The notes below the pieces were generated by a model, which was given only the letters and a program-made list of their open reading frames with translations, was not told where the DNA came from and made no database searches. A DNA stretch of 64,000 bases from Hansfordia pulvinata. Lineage: Eukaryota > Ascomycota > Sordariomycetes > Xylariales. The translations under genes were made by a program, and so were the position numbers. This document shows, piece by piece, positions 46,240 to 56,665 of the stretch. The DNA is taken from assembly GCA_006538405.1 (NCBI GenBank), contig BJKQ01000001.1:3162001-3226000 (forward strand), written 5' to 3'. The stretch's first letter is position 1. The number at the start of each line of letters is the position of its first letter.

Positions 46240-48357
46240 TTCACTTCCGTGGACAGGTGCAATCCAGCGCGGAGCGATGACTCGACGGTCTGGGTGTACA
46301 GGACGGCGCCGAGTATGTTGGACATGTCCTCCGTGACCATGACGGGAACCGTGATGTGGCGGCGGAAGTTATATATAGAGGTCGCAGACGCTCAGCCGGC
46401 CGCAACTCGGTCCCGGGCTGCGGCGGCGGCGGTGCTGAGGGTGGAGGAGTGCGACCGGGTAGCTGTCGTTGAACGCGTCCTGTGGGTGGAGCTTTATCAA
46501 GTCCTGGTCCTCTGTTGTCTTCTCGGGCACTTCCAGGCATGTGTGCTTTCTTGGCGCCGGCCAAACCCCATTCTCCCTTATGGGAGTTCAGGAGGGCTTC
46601 GAAGGCCTTTCCCAGTCGAAACTGGATCGCGGCGACCTCCTCTTGCTGGTTCTCCCTGTCGGTGGGAGTGGGCGTCTTCTAGAAGTACTCACTCGTCGCG
46701 TCCAGCAGGATGGTGAGGCGCAGGGCATCATGCTCAAGCATGGCAGGGACCTGTGGAGAAAAAGAAGAAGTCAGAAAAACGAAGCAAGGATTCGCAGGGG
46801 TTTCAAAGGGTAATCGACTCACTCCCTCGCAAGATTGGTTGCCCTTGCGGCAATGGGCGCACGAAGAACTACCCGATTTATCGAAGTCGCAGATGATCTG
46901 GATCGGGTCGCAATGTTCGGGCTGATGCTCGTGGACAGCCGAGCCCAGGCACTTGGTGCAAAATGCTTGAGATTCGCACTTCATTCACTGCGACGTAGGG
47001 AATGTTGTAAGAATCGGCCCACTTTTTCCAGCACGCTGAGACCACGCGCATTCGTGCAGGAAGGAGCAGCCAGGTGAGTCCAGTACGTGCAAGGAGTTCT
47101 TGCAGAGTGGCAGGGAAGATGCCGAAGCCTCGGTGCTCATCGCCCATAATGCGTACAAGATTTAAAGCCACCAGACTGATGGCTCCCATATGCATCTCTT
47201 CGGTGTAACGGTGACGACCCGCGTTGCGGGTGGCCCAGATGACGGTATAACGAACGTTCGACCAGATCTAGGTCGTCCAGGTTTTTTGTGCCATTGTACT
47301 TGAAGACATTGGTGTCTTTGGGGATGGCAACGCGAACAACTATTGGCTTCCCGGCGGGCCCAGGTGAACCTTCCCGTACCGCGGGGCCAGGTCGGCGTCC
47401 TGGGCCACGTACCTGGTGTGGTTGCGCACGGTGGGGAACGCGCCGCCGAGCGACACGCGCCTCTGGCCATCCGCGTCCACGGGGATCTCCGAGCAGTCCG
47501 ACCGCCTCAGGACGGCCATCGCGTCGAAGTAGCGCAGGTGCCTCCCGGCCAGGTTCCCCTGCGCGGCCTGTCCCGGTCGGGGCTTGGATGACGCCGACGC
47601 CGTGATGGCGCTCAGCATGTCGCGGTGCCCCGCGAACAGCCAGTCGTCGTCCCACGTCGCCCGAATTCGAGTCGAGCTTCTCCAGATCCTCCGGCCTCTT
47701 GAACTCCCCCTTCCGCGCCTGACAGTCGCTCCTGCCCTCCAGCCCTGGCGCGGCTGTTTCTTATGCTGTTTGAAGCTGTCCTTGGTTTGTTGAATGCCTC
47801 CTTGATCTCCGACTTTTGGGGATGGTCGGCGATGCGCAGTCTCTGCTTCAGCACAAGCGCCTCGGAGTGACGGTCGTAAAAACTTGACGAATCGAAAGTT
47901 GATCGATTCGTCTTCGTTCGAGCCACTCCCCTTTGCCTTCCCCTTTGCCTTCCCCTTTGCCTTCCCCTTGGTGGGTGTGGGCTCCTCCGAGTCTGACGGG
48001 AGGGAGTCGGCGGCGGCGGCTTCTTCTTCACCTTGGGCATCTGCGGCATCCTGCTGCCCGGGATCGCCGGCGGATCCCGTAGATTCGTGAAGACCTGCGT
48101 CTTGGTCGGGCTCAAGAAGGGGGGGGGGGGGGGGGGGGGCACATGGAATGTGAACATGGCTTCCAGGGCGAAGACGAAGACACGCACTTTGATCGTGGGC
48201 TCGATCGTAGGCTTGGCACGACGACGTAAGCGAGTGACTGTGAGTGGGCAACGATATCGTCAGTCAACCGTGCGATCGAGAGGGCGGTCCGCGGGCGGAC
48301 TTGTGAGTGGGCAATGTACTTACCGGCTTTGCCGAGGAATTTGCTGGCCTGGCTCAT
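46240..48357 (-). pseudogene. dispersed-family copy broken by several frameshifts, Cys-rich tail
   Basis: It starts MSQASKFLGKAG at 48357 with a GTAAGT donor after it. Downstream come a (KGKA)n stretch, then M2 (SINFRFVKF). An extra T in a T5 run near 47880 then moves the frame to FYDRHSEALVLKQRLRIADH. Another change follows near 47790 (SFKQHKKQP), another to IVVRVAIPKDTNVFKYNGTK near 47340, and another to NVRYTVIWATRNAGRHRYTE, running into M3 (LVALNLVRIMGDEHRGFGIF, LLARTGLTWLLLP). The tail is Cys-rich (CESQAFCTKCLGSA, CDPIQIICDFDKSGSSSCAH, CRKGNQSCEG), resembling Cys clusters of fungal DUF3716-type proteins. Good GTGAGT introns separate VPAMLEHDALRLTILLDATS and later exons. At least four frame changes mark it as a pseudogene unless the assembly is at fault. 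Confidence 0.65.
48119..48140. repeat. poly-G run of about 21-22 bp
   Basis: An uninterrupted G run, so poly-C and a proline run in the sense of the 46240-48357 pseudogene. Its length is likely to be unreliable and may add to the frame problems of that locus. Confidence 0.85.
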
Positions 48358-50282
48358 AACAGCCTGACAGGCTCATAACTGCCCGACTGGTTCATCACTG
48401 CCTCACTGCGGACGGCGCGAGGGGAGGTTGCGGGCTGGGGGCATCCCAAAGACGAGGAGAGGAGGAGATCGAAAAGGGAGTGGGCTCCAGCCGTGTCCCC
48501 GTGCGCCATGTCCCGGCTAGCTGGTCTGGGTCGGACATCTTCCCCACGCAGGGGGACTGACGTGAAGGTCGATATATATATATAGGGCAAGAAGTAAGCC
48601 GCTGGTTGGAGTCGTCTCTGGGGCATATATATAGAGACGAGTAGCAGGAGAGGAAGGATGTTGAGGCTGAGATCAACAGACCCAAAGACGGGGCGGGAGG
48701 GGAGGTTTATATAGGCGGCCGGATATGTGGGAGAGAGGGTGCAGTGCAGGACAACAATATCCAGCTTGTTGTTCAGACGTGTGACTGACTGGCCCGCGGC
48801 CAACTTGATCGACCGTTTCATCCATCTGTCTGCCTGCATCGTTCGTCATTGTTCTGCTGCCCGTCAGGGTATCGACTCGGAAGGCAAGCACGGTGACAGA
48901 GCAGATTGGTTTGGATCTGCCCCAGCACACCCAGAAGATTCAAGCATGCCGGGACTTTGCGTATTCTCGCGGTTGTCAGGCTGCAATCACAACCATTTCT
49001 GCCTGCCGATTTAACCCTCCTGGATGTGAGCCACTGGGTCTTGCCGTGTCTTTCCGAACCCCAGCGTGGAGTCATCGAGCCTGAAACTTGATTGTCCGCA
49101 GCTCTAAGAGACTTCGACGTCTAAAGAAACAACGGCATCAGCAAACAACTCCCCGCGCTTGAAGGCTTCGTGTGAAGGAATGAGTCAGAGGTGAGTTGGA
49201 GACCTACCCAGGCCCAGCGTTGTGCCTGATCGTCGCTTGTGACGGAACACCGTCATATGCGGCCCCCAAGGGTTGTCGTATTGTGCGCGTCCTCAGACGC
49301 GGGGTATTCCTCTCCTGCGCCCGAGTCAGAAGCTTCGTGATGTGTCCGATGGTGAGAGCGAAAGGGGTTGAAGAGTCATGAGCGTCACATGCGTCCTGCC
49401 TGGGCACTGGTGCGTTATCGCGCGGCATGCTCCCACAATGCGCTGCGCACGCGTCCGTGGAAGATGGAGAGGAAGGCCACTGCTCCGGGCCGTTTGTTGG
49501 GAGGTGTCGACTGTTGGACGCTTAGGTCATCATGGTGTGGAAAGTGAAGTACTTCGGGACACCGTTTAAGTGCAACTCATGAGTGAATGGGACATGTAGG
49601 TTACTGTAGGTAAGTACCGGCTTGTTTCAGTCGGCGACGACGCGTCACGTGCCCGACCGCGCGCGTTTGCGTTAAGGGACACCCCCTAAGTCGACAGTCA
49701 CAGTCCGGTAGGTAAGCAATCAAAACGGACAAGGATGTAGAAGACGGTGCCTGGCATCTACCGCCCGGGCAGGCAGGCGGCAGCCGAATGCAACCCTGAT
49801 CTGACGTCTCGCGGCCTTCGCTACGGAGAAATAATCATGATATGCACATGGGGCGCGGGTGCCTAGGCGGACAGTACGGAGTACTCGTAAGCGAGTGCCA
49901 ATCTGCGAAGGGCGCGTAACAGGGGTTTATTAGCGCGTCTCTCACTTTTCTTTTTCTTCTCACTCTTGCACTTATTACGAGACAGTTTATGCACATGAAA
50001 GACGTCTTTGATTTTACCGCATGCGAGAGATCTAGCGACCAGAATCTATCCCAACATGAATGCAATATTGGGCTAGATTTAATGCAAATAGTAAAAAAAG
50101 TCCGTAAACTCGTCAAGCTCCCTTCTCGTGTGGTATGAATGTGTAGACTCCGAGAAGCCTTATTAAAAAATAAATATAGATGAATGCTTCTGTTTTTTAT
50201 GGCCGCTGCTTTAGGTCGAGGGGGTATCGCATTGTCTCGCTTCCAACATTACAGAAAATCCCGAAAAAACGACGCGAACATC
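48358..50282. other. intergenic, no gene recognised
   Basis: Contains TATATATATATATA stretches at about 48570-48584 and 48624-48634. No supported gene. The octamer TACTCGTA is at 49882. Confidence 0.45.
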
Positions 50283-50990
50283 TTAGAGAAGGGCGACGAA
50301 GCCGAGAGCGCCGGCGGCAGCAACGGCACCGGCCAGGACGCCGGTGTTGCGGGTGGCGGCACCGGTGGTGGGGACGGAGGAGCTGGCGGAGGCGGACTCG
50401 GAGCTGCTGTCCGAGGAGCTGTCGGAGCCCGAGGTGGAGGTGGAGGTGGAGGTGGGGGTGGCGGAGCTGCCGGCGGGACCGGAGGAGGAGGCCATGGCCA
50501 CGGAAGAAGACGAGTCGGCGGTGGGGCACATCATGGGCGGGGGCATGCTCTGGGCGACGTCGGCGATGTCGCTGTGGGCGCAATCCTTCATGATGCTGGT
50601 GAAGGCGGCGCTGTGGGCGTTGTACCAGCTACTAGCCTCGTCGGTGTAGCTCTTCCACTCGCCGCGGACGGAGGAGGGCATGGCGGTCTGCATGGAGCAG
50701 TAGATGGAGTCGTCGGTGGCGGTGGCGGTCATGGCGAAGCTGCCGAGGAAGCTCAGCAGGGTCTTGTCCGGGTAGGGGATGTCCCTGTAGAGCTCCTTGG
50801 CGGCCGAGATGCACGAGGAGGAGGGCATGTCGTCGCTGTCGTCGTAGGCGGTCATGCTGTCGTCGCCGTCCATGCTGTCCATGCTGTCCAGGCTGGCGTC
50901 GCTGGTGGGGACGGGGGCGCGGGGCGCGGCGGTGATGAGGGCGCCCGAGGCGGTGGCAGCGAGGCCGGCGATGATGGCGTGGGAGCGCAT
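50283..50990 (-). CDS. secreted Ser-rich protein, probably GPI-anchored
   Basis: 235 residues from the ATG at 50990. The frame is open further upstream, but this Met starts a good signal peptide (MRSHAIIAGLAATASGALIT). The mature part has an acidic Met/Asp/Ser segment, then a compact helical-looking domain with four cysteines (SSSCISAAKELYRDIPYPDK, SIYCSMQTAM, KDCAHSDIAD, PMMCPTAD), enough for two disulphides. A Ser/Thr-rich stalk follows, then a hydrophobic end (NTGVLAGAVAAAGALGFVAL) of the kind cleaved for GPI attachment. This is typical of fungal cell-wall or plasma-membrane surface proteins. The ligand or role cannot be told from sequence. Confidence 0.85.
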   Translation of the reverse strand: MRSHAIIAGLAATASGALITAAPRAPVPTSDASLDSMDSMDGDDSMTAYDDSDDMPSSSCISAAKELYRDIPYPDKTLLSFLGSFAMTATATDDSIYCSMQTAMPSSVRGEWKSYTDEASSWYNAHSAAFTSIMKDCAHSDIADVAQSMPPPMMCPTADSSSSVAMASSSGPAGSSATPTSTSTSTSGSDSSSDSSSESASASSSVPTTGAATRNTGVLAGAVAAAGALGFVALL

Positions 50991-53136
50991 GTTGTGTGTG
51001 TGTGTATTAGGTAGGTGGTTGTAGAGAGTTGGATAGGTAAGACAGGCAAGAAGCGAGTGTGGAAGAGGGCGGCAAGGCGGATTAAGTATCAAAAGCGAAT
51101 GTAGCCGTGGGGAGGATGGGGGGTGGAAGGAAGCAGACAAAGAGACGGGCGGCGGAGGATGGGGATCGGGGGGCCGTATTTATTGTCGAGGCGGAAAACG
51201 AGGCACGCACGCGGGCGCAGCAGCCGTCATCAACAAGCGGCCCCCTGATAATTAGTGCAGACGCTGGGGCGTGGATACGCGAGGTTTATTCTTGTCGCTT
51301 CCACCCAGCACGGCGCCTTTTCCTGCCCGTTCGGGCCGTGAAGCCGAAGCGACAGCCGGCCACGATGATCAGTCATCACAGCGACAGCCAACAGACAACC
51401 CACGCGCCTGGGCCTCCCCCTTGCTCGCTCGGTTTCGCGCTGGCAGGCATTCCAGTGTCTGGGCCCCAGTCCCCAGTCCAGTCCAGCCCAGCCCAGCCCA
51501 CCCGGCCAATCCACTCTTGCTTCCTATCCGCACTCTCTCACCAGTCCCTCGATCACGGGCGGAGCAGCCAACCGGCGCCAGAGCAGCTCGTAGCGGGTGA
51601 GCGCGTGCTAAACCGGGTACGAGCGTATCCCCTAGCCCCCTTTCCCTCTAGCCCACTCCGCCGGCCGTCTGCCAAGAAGGCCCCATGATGCACAGGATGC
51701 GACAAGAGAGAGATTCCTGGGCCGTGTGCCGGCACGAGAGCTCGCAGGAATCGGTGGGCATCCGCGATCCGCCCGCGCGCCAGGACACAGCCCGGAGATC
51801 CTGTCCTGATTCGTGCTTTCCGACCTTCTTTGTCTTCTTACCTTACTTGCGAGTATCCATGAGGGATGCATGCTGAGTCACAAAGTGCAGACAGGAAGAG
51901 CACTCGGAAAGATAAAGGCATTTCCTCGCATCGGAAAAAAACACAGACACTCGTACGAGAACAGAAAGACAGACCGGGGGGGGGGAAGAGATGACAGGGG
52001 GGACAGGGGCCTCGAGATGTAAGCTGACAGGAATAAGCAGAAAGACAGACAACAGACAAACACTCTGTAGAGTCGAGTAGAGTCCGAGCCCCTAATTCGA
52101 GTTAATGCGCACAAAGAGATCCCGGTCCGGGTGGTCCCCATCCTGCTCGCTTTTCTCTCTCCTCTCTCTCTCTCTCTCTCCTTCTCGGTGACGCGCCTGG
52201 CCGGAGCTGCCAGGCATCAGCTCATCAGCTACTACGAGACGAATACGAGTGATAATAGCCGTGTGAGTGATGGTCGAGGCGATGCGATCGGATGGCCTTA
52301 CCGCCGGCCAGCCGCAGCGAGGGGAGGCCCCCTTTTGGACCCCACTCTCAATCTCATCCACTTCTCTCTCGCTCTCTCTCTTTCTCTCACTGTCCCTCTC
52401 TCGTGCACGTGAGCCCCCCCTATCCGCACTCTGCGCCTCGGTCCCGGCCGAACTGAAAGCTGAAGCGAGAACCGATCGGCGCGAGGCGAACGCAGACCCG
52501 GGGATGGAAAAATCGGACCCACGCTTCTCGTCTCTGTAATTGCAGCGCCGACGGCCCGATCGATCATCTTGGGGGTTCTGCGGCCGTAAATCGAAACAAT
52601 CAGGCGGACTATACCAAGCTACGAGTAAATAGGTCTAGTCATGGGCGCTCAGCTCCGGTGCAAACGTTCATTCAAAGGCTCGGAAGCTGGCCGAAATGAG
52701 GCCAGGGGCACGCCGGCATACTCGTACGGATACCCTCCACAAAGGCGCAGCGTGTCCGACCCCCCTTTCGTGTCCTCATACCCCTCCCCTGTGGATTTTC
52801 CCGTTGGCTTCGCGCTACTCAAGACCGTTACCAACCTCGTCGGCGCCTGCCCGCTCGGCCTGTTGGTGTTGACTGCCGACCGCCGACCGCCAACAGGACT
52901 GCGGTCTCTCGGGCTGGCACCCGTTTCGGTCCTTCACGGTCTTGCCACTTCTGACGGGCCGACTTGTGCTTTTCTGATCGACGGCACCGAGTTTGAAGTG
53001 GTCGCTAAAGTGTGCGTTTTGAAAAGCACACGTTTAGCGAGTTGGCCGCCCAGTTGATGTCCAGTCGCAGTGAGATTTTATGGACTCTGGTAAGAGGTAG
53101 GGATAAGCAAATGGTGTTATAAAAGGAAGGACGCCA
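50991..53136. other. intergenic, no gene recognised
   Basis: Promoter side of the 50283-50990 gene, then gene-poor DNA with CT-rich microsatellites at about 52150-52190 and 52365-52390. The octamer occurs at 52620 and 52719. Confidence 0.5.
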
Positions 53137-53645
53137 CAGTCGGGCTTCCGGTTGGCCATTTGACCTTTATAACGCTCTGGCACAGTCGTGCCTTCCCAAC
53201 TCCTTGCTGGCCAGATCGCGGTTGCATGGAGTGCAATGAAGTTCTCCATTAGCAGCCAGCTGGGCATTTCGCTGGGCTTCCCTTTCGCGTCGATCTAGGA
53301 CATGCTGTGGGATCTCTTTGGGTGTGCCACTAGCATTCACCCTGACCTTCTCTTCATGGCCGCCGCTCTTCAAGTGCTTTTTGAGGTGACTCGCATCGCT
53401 GGAGGCAATGTCGCATTCGGCACAGTAGTGTTTCCGTTGTTCGCGAATGTGGTTGCGACTCTTCTCAGTCACCTCCTCTCGTGACATTGCCCTGATCTCA
53501 AATTTGACGGGATACTTGTGCTGCAACTGCTCTCGCAACTCGGTCATATAGTCCAGGAATTGCTCGGGCGTCATGAAGCATAGAACTCTCCTCCGTGGGG
53601 ACGCTCGCCGAGCGGGGTGTGACTGCACAGGGGCTACCACTCCGC
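53137..53645 (-). pseudogene. zinc-finger gene copy A, frameshifted near the start
   Basis: From ATG 53574 it reads MTPEQFLDYMTELREQLQHK, a basic helical region (SREEVTEKSRNHIREQRK), then HYCAECDIASSDASHLKKHL, a C-x2-C-x12-H-x5-H zinc finger of the U1/matrin-like spacing. A second C-x2-C ... H cluster follows (LHCTPCNRDLASKELGRHDC) and then a stop. Copy B has an extra N-terminus joined to the same Met (GAEFYASMTPEQ). In copy A the matching leader (GGEFYAS) lies in another frame because one C is missing before the ATG. From 53574 the 135-residue protein could still be made. RNA- or DNA-binding is expected for such fingers; the target is unknown. Confidence 0.6.
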
Positions 53646-54115
53646 ATCCTCGCGGTCCCAAGGAAGGGAACTGTGCCAGATAAAGTCTAGGCAGGGTAAG
53701 CTGGGAAGGCGACCTGTTTTGAACGGCGCGTTTGCCGGCCTGTTTGCTGTGGGCGTAGGGGCAAGGGGATGGGGCCTGCTTTTTTGATGTATTGCTTCAC
53801 GAGCTCGTAGTCGGGGTTCTGTAAAGCTGTCTTAGAGTGGAGATGCGTCGATGGAAAGCGATGACTGCCTTATAGTTCTGCTAACTGGTCACGAAGTAGG
53901 ACTGGGCTTCGCTGTCCATAGACAGATCGTGAGAATCTGACTGTGGTGGTGACGGGCGGGATCGGCGAGCCGAATTGGCAGCCGACAGCCCGGCGAGCGG
54001 GGCAAGCGGAGGTATGGCCCGGAGGTCGGAGGGCTGAAGATGCCTCTACCACGATGGGAGGCTGGGAGGGTCGAAAAGAAGATGAACTCTTGGATCACAG
54101 GACCCAGAGATGCTA

Positions 54116-54595
54116 CTAGATGGTACGGCACCAATGTTTGCCACTAGCATTGACCTGACCTGTTCGGCATGTCCGCCGCTCCAAATGTTTCTTGAGGTGG
54201 CTTGCATCGCTGAAGACATGGTCGCAGTCGGAATAGTAGTGTTTCTTCTCTTCGCGAATCTTGTCGTGGCTTCTCTCGGTCACCTGCCGGCCGGAATGTC
54301 CCGAATGTGCGCAATGAATGCGTCTTTTCCGCCACTTGTCGGAGGCTTTCTTCCGGCTGGCTTTGTGCTTGGGGTTGGTCGTTCTCTGGACGTGCGATTT
54401 CCTTCTCAGGTAGTTGCGATATCCTTCCTCGTCCCGGGCTCGGAAATTGACGTGGTAGCGTTTCTCAATCTCGCTGCGTTGAACACGGCGATGCTCCTTT
54501 TGAGCAGTCATATAGTCCAGGTACTGCTCGGGCGTCATGGAAGCATAGAACTCTGCTCCATGGGGATAGCAGTAAGGAGGAGCAAATGGGTGCAT
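54116..54595 (-). CDS. zinc-finger gene copy B, degenerate finger and truncated tail
   Basis: 159 residues from ATG 54595: MHPFAPPYCYPHGAEFYASM, then TPEQYLDYMTAQKEHRRVQR, a basic region (YLRRKSHVQRTTNPKHKASR), REEKKHYYSDCDHVFSDAS and HLKKHLERRTC. The first finger Cys is replaced by Tyr (Y-S-D-C) and the spacing before the last ligand differs, so metal binding is doubtful. The tail ends soon after VNASG, without the second Cys cluster of copy A. A displaced piece of that tail (HDCAR, with flanking sequence like 53137-53190) lies just upstream at about 54612-54700. It is either a shortened paralogue or a pseudogene. Confidence 0.5.
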   Translation of the reverse strand: MHPFAPPYCYPHGAEFYASMTPEQYLDYMTAQKEHRRVQRSEIEKRYHVNFRARDEEGYRNYLRRKSHVQRTTNPKHKASRKKASDKWRKRRIHCAHSGHSGRQVTERSHDKIREEKKHYYSDCDHVFSDASHLKKHLERRTCRTGQVNASGKHWCRTI

Positions 54596-54611
54596 GGATG
54601 TTGCAGAAGGG

Positions 54612-54900
54612 AGGATTCCACAGTTGGACCCGGTCGGCCAATTTGATAGGAACCTAAGGCAAGTACTCGTATATCACTCTGGCACAGTCGTGCCTTCTCG
54701 GGCGATGGCATGGCTTAAGGGTTAGTTTTGTTTACATTTCCTAAGTATGCGCTGGGTTCACTGGTATACTCAATCACAGCAAGAATCGAGGCTTTGTACG
54801 AAATTACTTGTAACAGGGGAGGGGGTATGAGCACACGAAAGGGGGGTCGGCATACACGCTGCGCACGAAGAATCCGGCCCGGTGCGCTAAGAGAAGCCGG
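54612..54900 (-). pseudogene. remnants: zinc-finger tail and GIY-YIG-like gene tail
   Basis: 54612-54700 resembles 53137-53190 (shared CTCTGGCACAGTCGTGCCTT), the end of zinc-finger copy A. 54830-54885 resembles 56700-56760, the tail region of the GIY-YIG-like gene (shared AGGGGGGTCGG and GCTGCGCAC words). Both are fragments only. Confidence 0.5.
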
Positions 54901-55104
54901 TCGACGCCACCAAATTGCAAGTGCAAAATACGCTGCTCCTGTTTCTTTGTTACCCACGCACCACGCTCATCCTCTGTCTCCGAGACGTGAATTTAAGCCC
55001 GCACCCCGTTCCCGACGAGGCGGTTCTCCCGGCCGCTGGCACACCTTTATCACAGGATTTCTTCTTTCTTTCGATCGCTCCCCGACATCACAAAGGCAGA
55101 CAGG

Positions 55105-55302
55105 AATCATTGGGGCGTCTACGCTGTCGTCATGGAGAAACGCCCCGGACCACCGGAGGTGTACCCTGGCTCCGGAACCACAGAAGAAAACGGTCTATGG
55201 GTTCGCTCCCGGTGCTATGTTAATGGGAAAACTTACTTAACCCGCAACCGCACACTCGCGACGCCCGACGCCACCCTCGACCACTCTGCCGTTTCATGAT
55301 AG
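55105..55302 (+). pseudogene. GIY-YIG-like fragment, inverted relative to 56666-57181
   Basis: One + strand frame reads HWGVYAVVMEKRPGPPEVYP and GSGTTEENGLWVRSRCYVNG up to a TGA. The gene at 56666-57181 reads HWGVYAVVMEKRHRVPKVYT and GSGTAEQAGMYARSRNYYNE on the other strand. No N-terminal part precedes it, so it is a fragment. Confidence 0.6.
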
Positions 55303-55499
55303 CCTGCGGGCGCGCTTACACATATCCACATACGAGTACGCCCACCGGGATGGTACGTACATAGGTGCAGTACGCAGCCAGCTGGCTTTAATCGGGCATC
55401 TCATCTGCACCGATAGCTTCCAGCACTGTGCAACTGCCCAGCCCGTGGGCCGGATTATCGTTCATTAAGACCATTAAGGCGTGCAGCCACCTGTTCAAG

Positions 55500-56400
55500 A
55501 ATTCGAGACTATTAATATTTAACGAGCTAATACCGGCCGGGATGTCCCGAATTTACGCGATGAATGCGTCTTTTCCGCCACTTGTTCATGGATTTCATTC
55601 GGCTGGCTTTGTTGCGAGGATTGGTAGTCATCTGGACATGAGAAAAAACGTGTCAGATCAGAGGATCCCAGCCTCTGGCGTGTGCTCGCGCTTGCGATGG
55701 GCGTTCGCGCTGGCCATATCAAGTTGCGGTTGGCCCTTCAGATGCTTCTCCAGGTGTCCTTTGTCGCCGAAAGCTCTGTTGCAGTCGTGACAGTAATGCA
55801 TTTTCTCCTCGCGCATCTAAGCGCGGTTTTTCTGGCTCGCTCGTTGACGAGCCAATTGTCTGGCTTCGAACGCGGCAGGATCGTCGCGCCGCAATTGCTC
55901 ACGTCGTGCGCCTTCGCGCTCATTGCGCTGCTTTCTCAACTCTGTGAGATCGCCTTAACGCTTCTTCAGGTACATCTTCTTGGCGGTCTTCTTCCTCGAG
56001 ATTTGACCCTTTTCGGTCTTCTGCCACTTTGCAGACGCCTTCTTCGCGCTGGCTTTATGGTTGGGATTGGTTGTTTTCTGGACAAGGAATTTCCTTCTCA
56101 GGTGAGCGGGGTGTGACTGCATAGGGGCAGCCACTCCGCATCCTCGCGGTCCCAGGGAAGGAAACCGTTCCAGATGAAGTCCAGGCAGGTCTCCACGGCC
56201 GTGAAGAAAAGAGGGAGTCTTGGGAGGGGCGATGAGGGGCTGGTAAGTGTGAGCTTAACAGTCTGGGTAAACGGAGGCCAGGAGTCTTACCCATTATCGC
56301 GTTACCTCCTCCCGTGACGTTGCCCTGATTTCGAACTTGACGGGATCCTTGTGCTGCAACTGCTCTCGCGACTCGGCCTCACGCTTGTTGCGTGTACGTA
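55500..56400 (-). pseudogene. zinc-finger gene remnants (two or more broken copies)
   Basis: Pieces seen on the minus strand: SREQLQHKDPVKFEIRATSR at about 56390-56320; a leader like that of copy A at about 56160-56110; RRKFLVQKTTNPNHKASAKK at about 56100-56040; MREEKMHYCHDCNRAFGDKG and HLEKHLKGQPQ at about 55815-55735, with an intact C-x2-C pair; and TNPRNKASRMKSMNKWRKRR at about 55630-55560. Stops and frame changes separate them. This looks like several decayed copies run together. Confidence 0.6.
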
Positions 56401-56665
56401 CGTGCCATTCCCGCCCGATGGGTATGTGTATATGTGTGAGCGCGCCCGCAGGCTTTTATATAACGGCAGAGTGGTCGATCAAGCATCGCGACTGTGCGGT
56501 TGCGGGTGACGTTCCTAAGCTAAGGGAAGGTAGTGGTCAGAGGAGGCAAGGCGACGGTTGGATCACGAGATTGAGCGCTTTGGTGTTTTGGTACAGGAAA
56601 GTGGGTTGTGATTAGCCAGCCAGCCTCAACCAGCATTGGCCGAGTTGAGGTAGGCTAAGCAAGGT

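Noticed and set aside
21860..54134. 17-base exact match AGATGGTACGGCACCAA at 21860 and 54118
   Set aside because: One such match is not far from chance for a window of this size, and the flanks do not extend the similarity.
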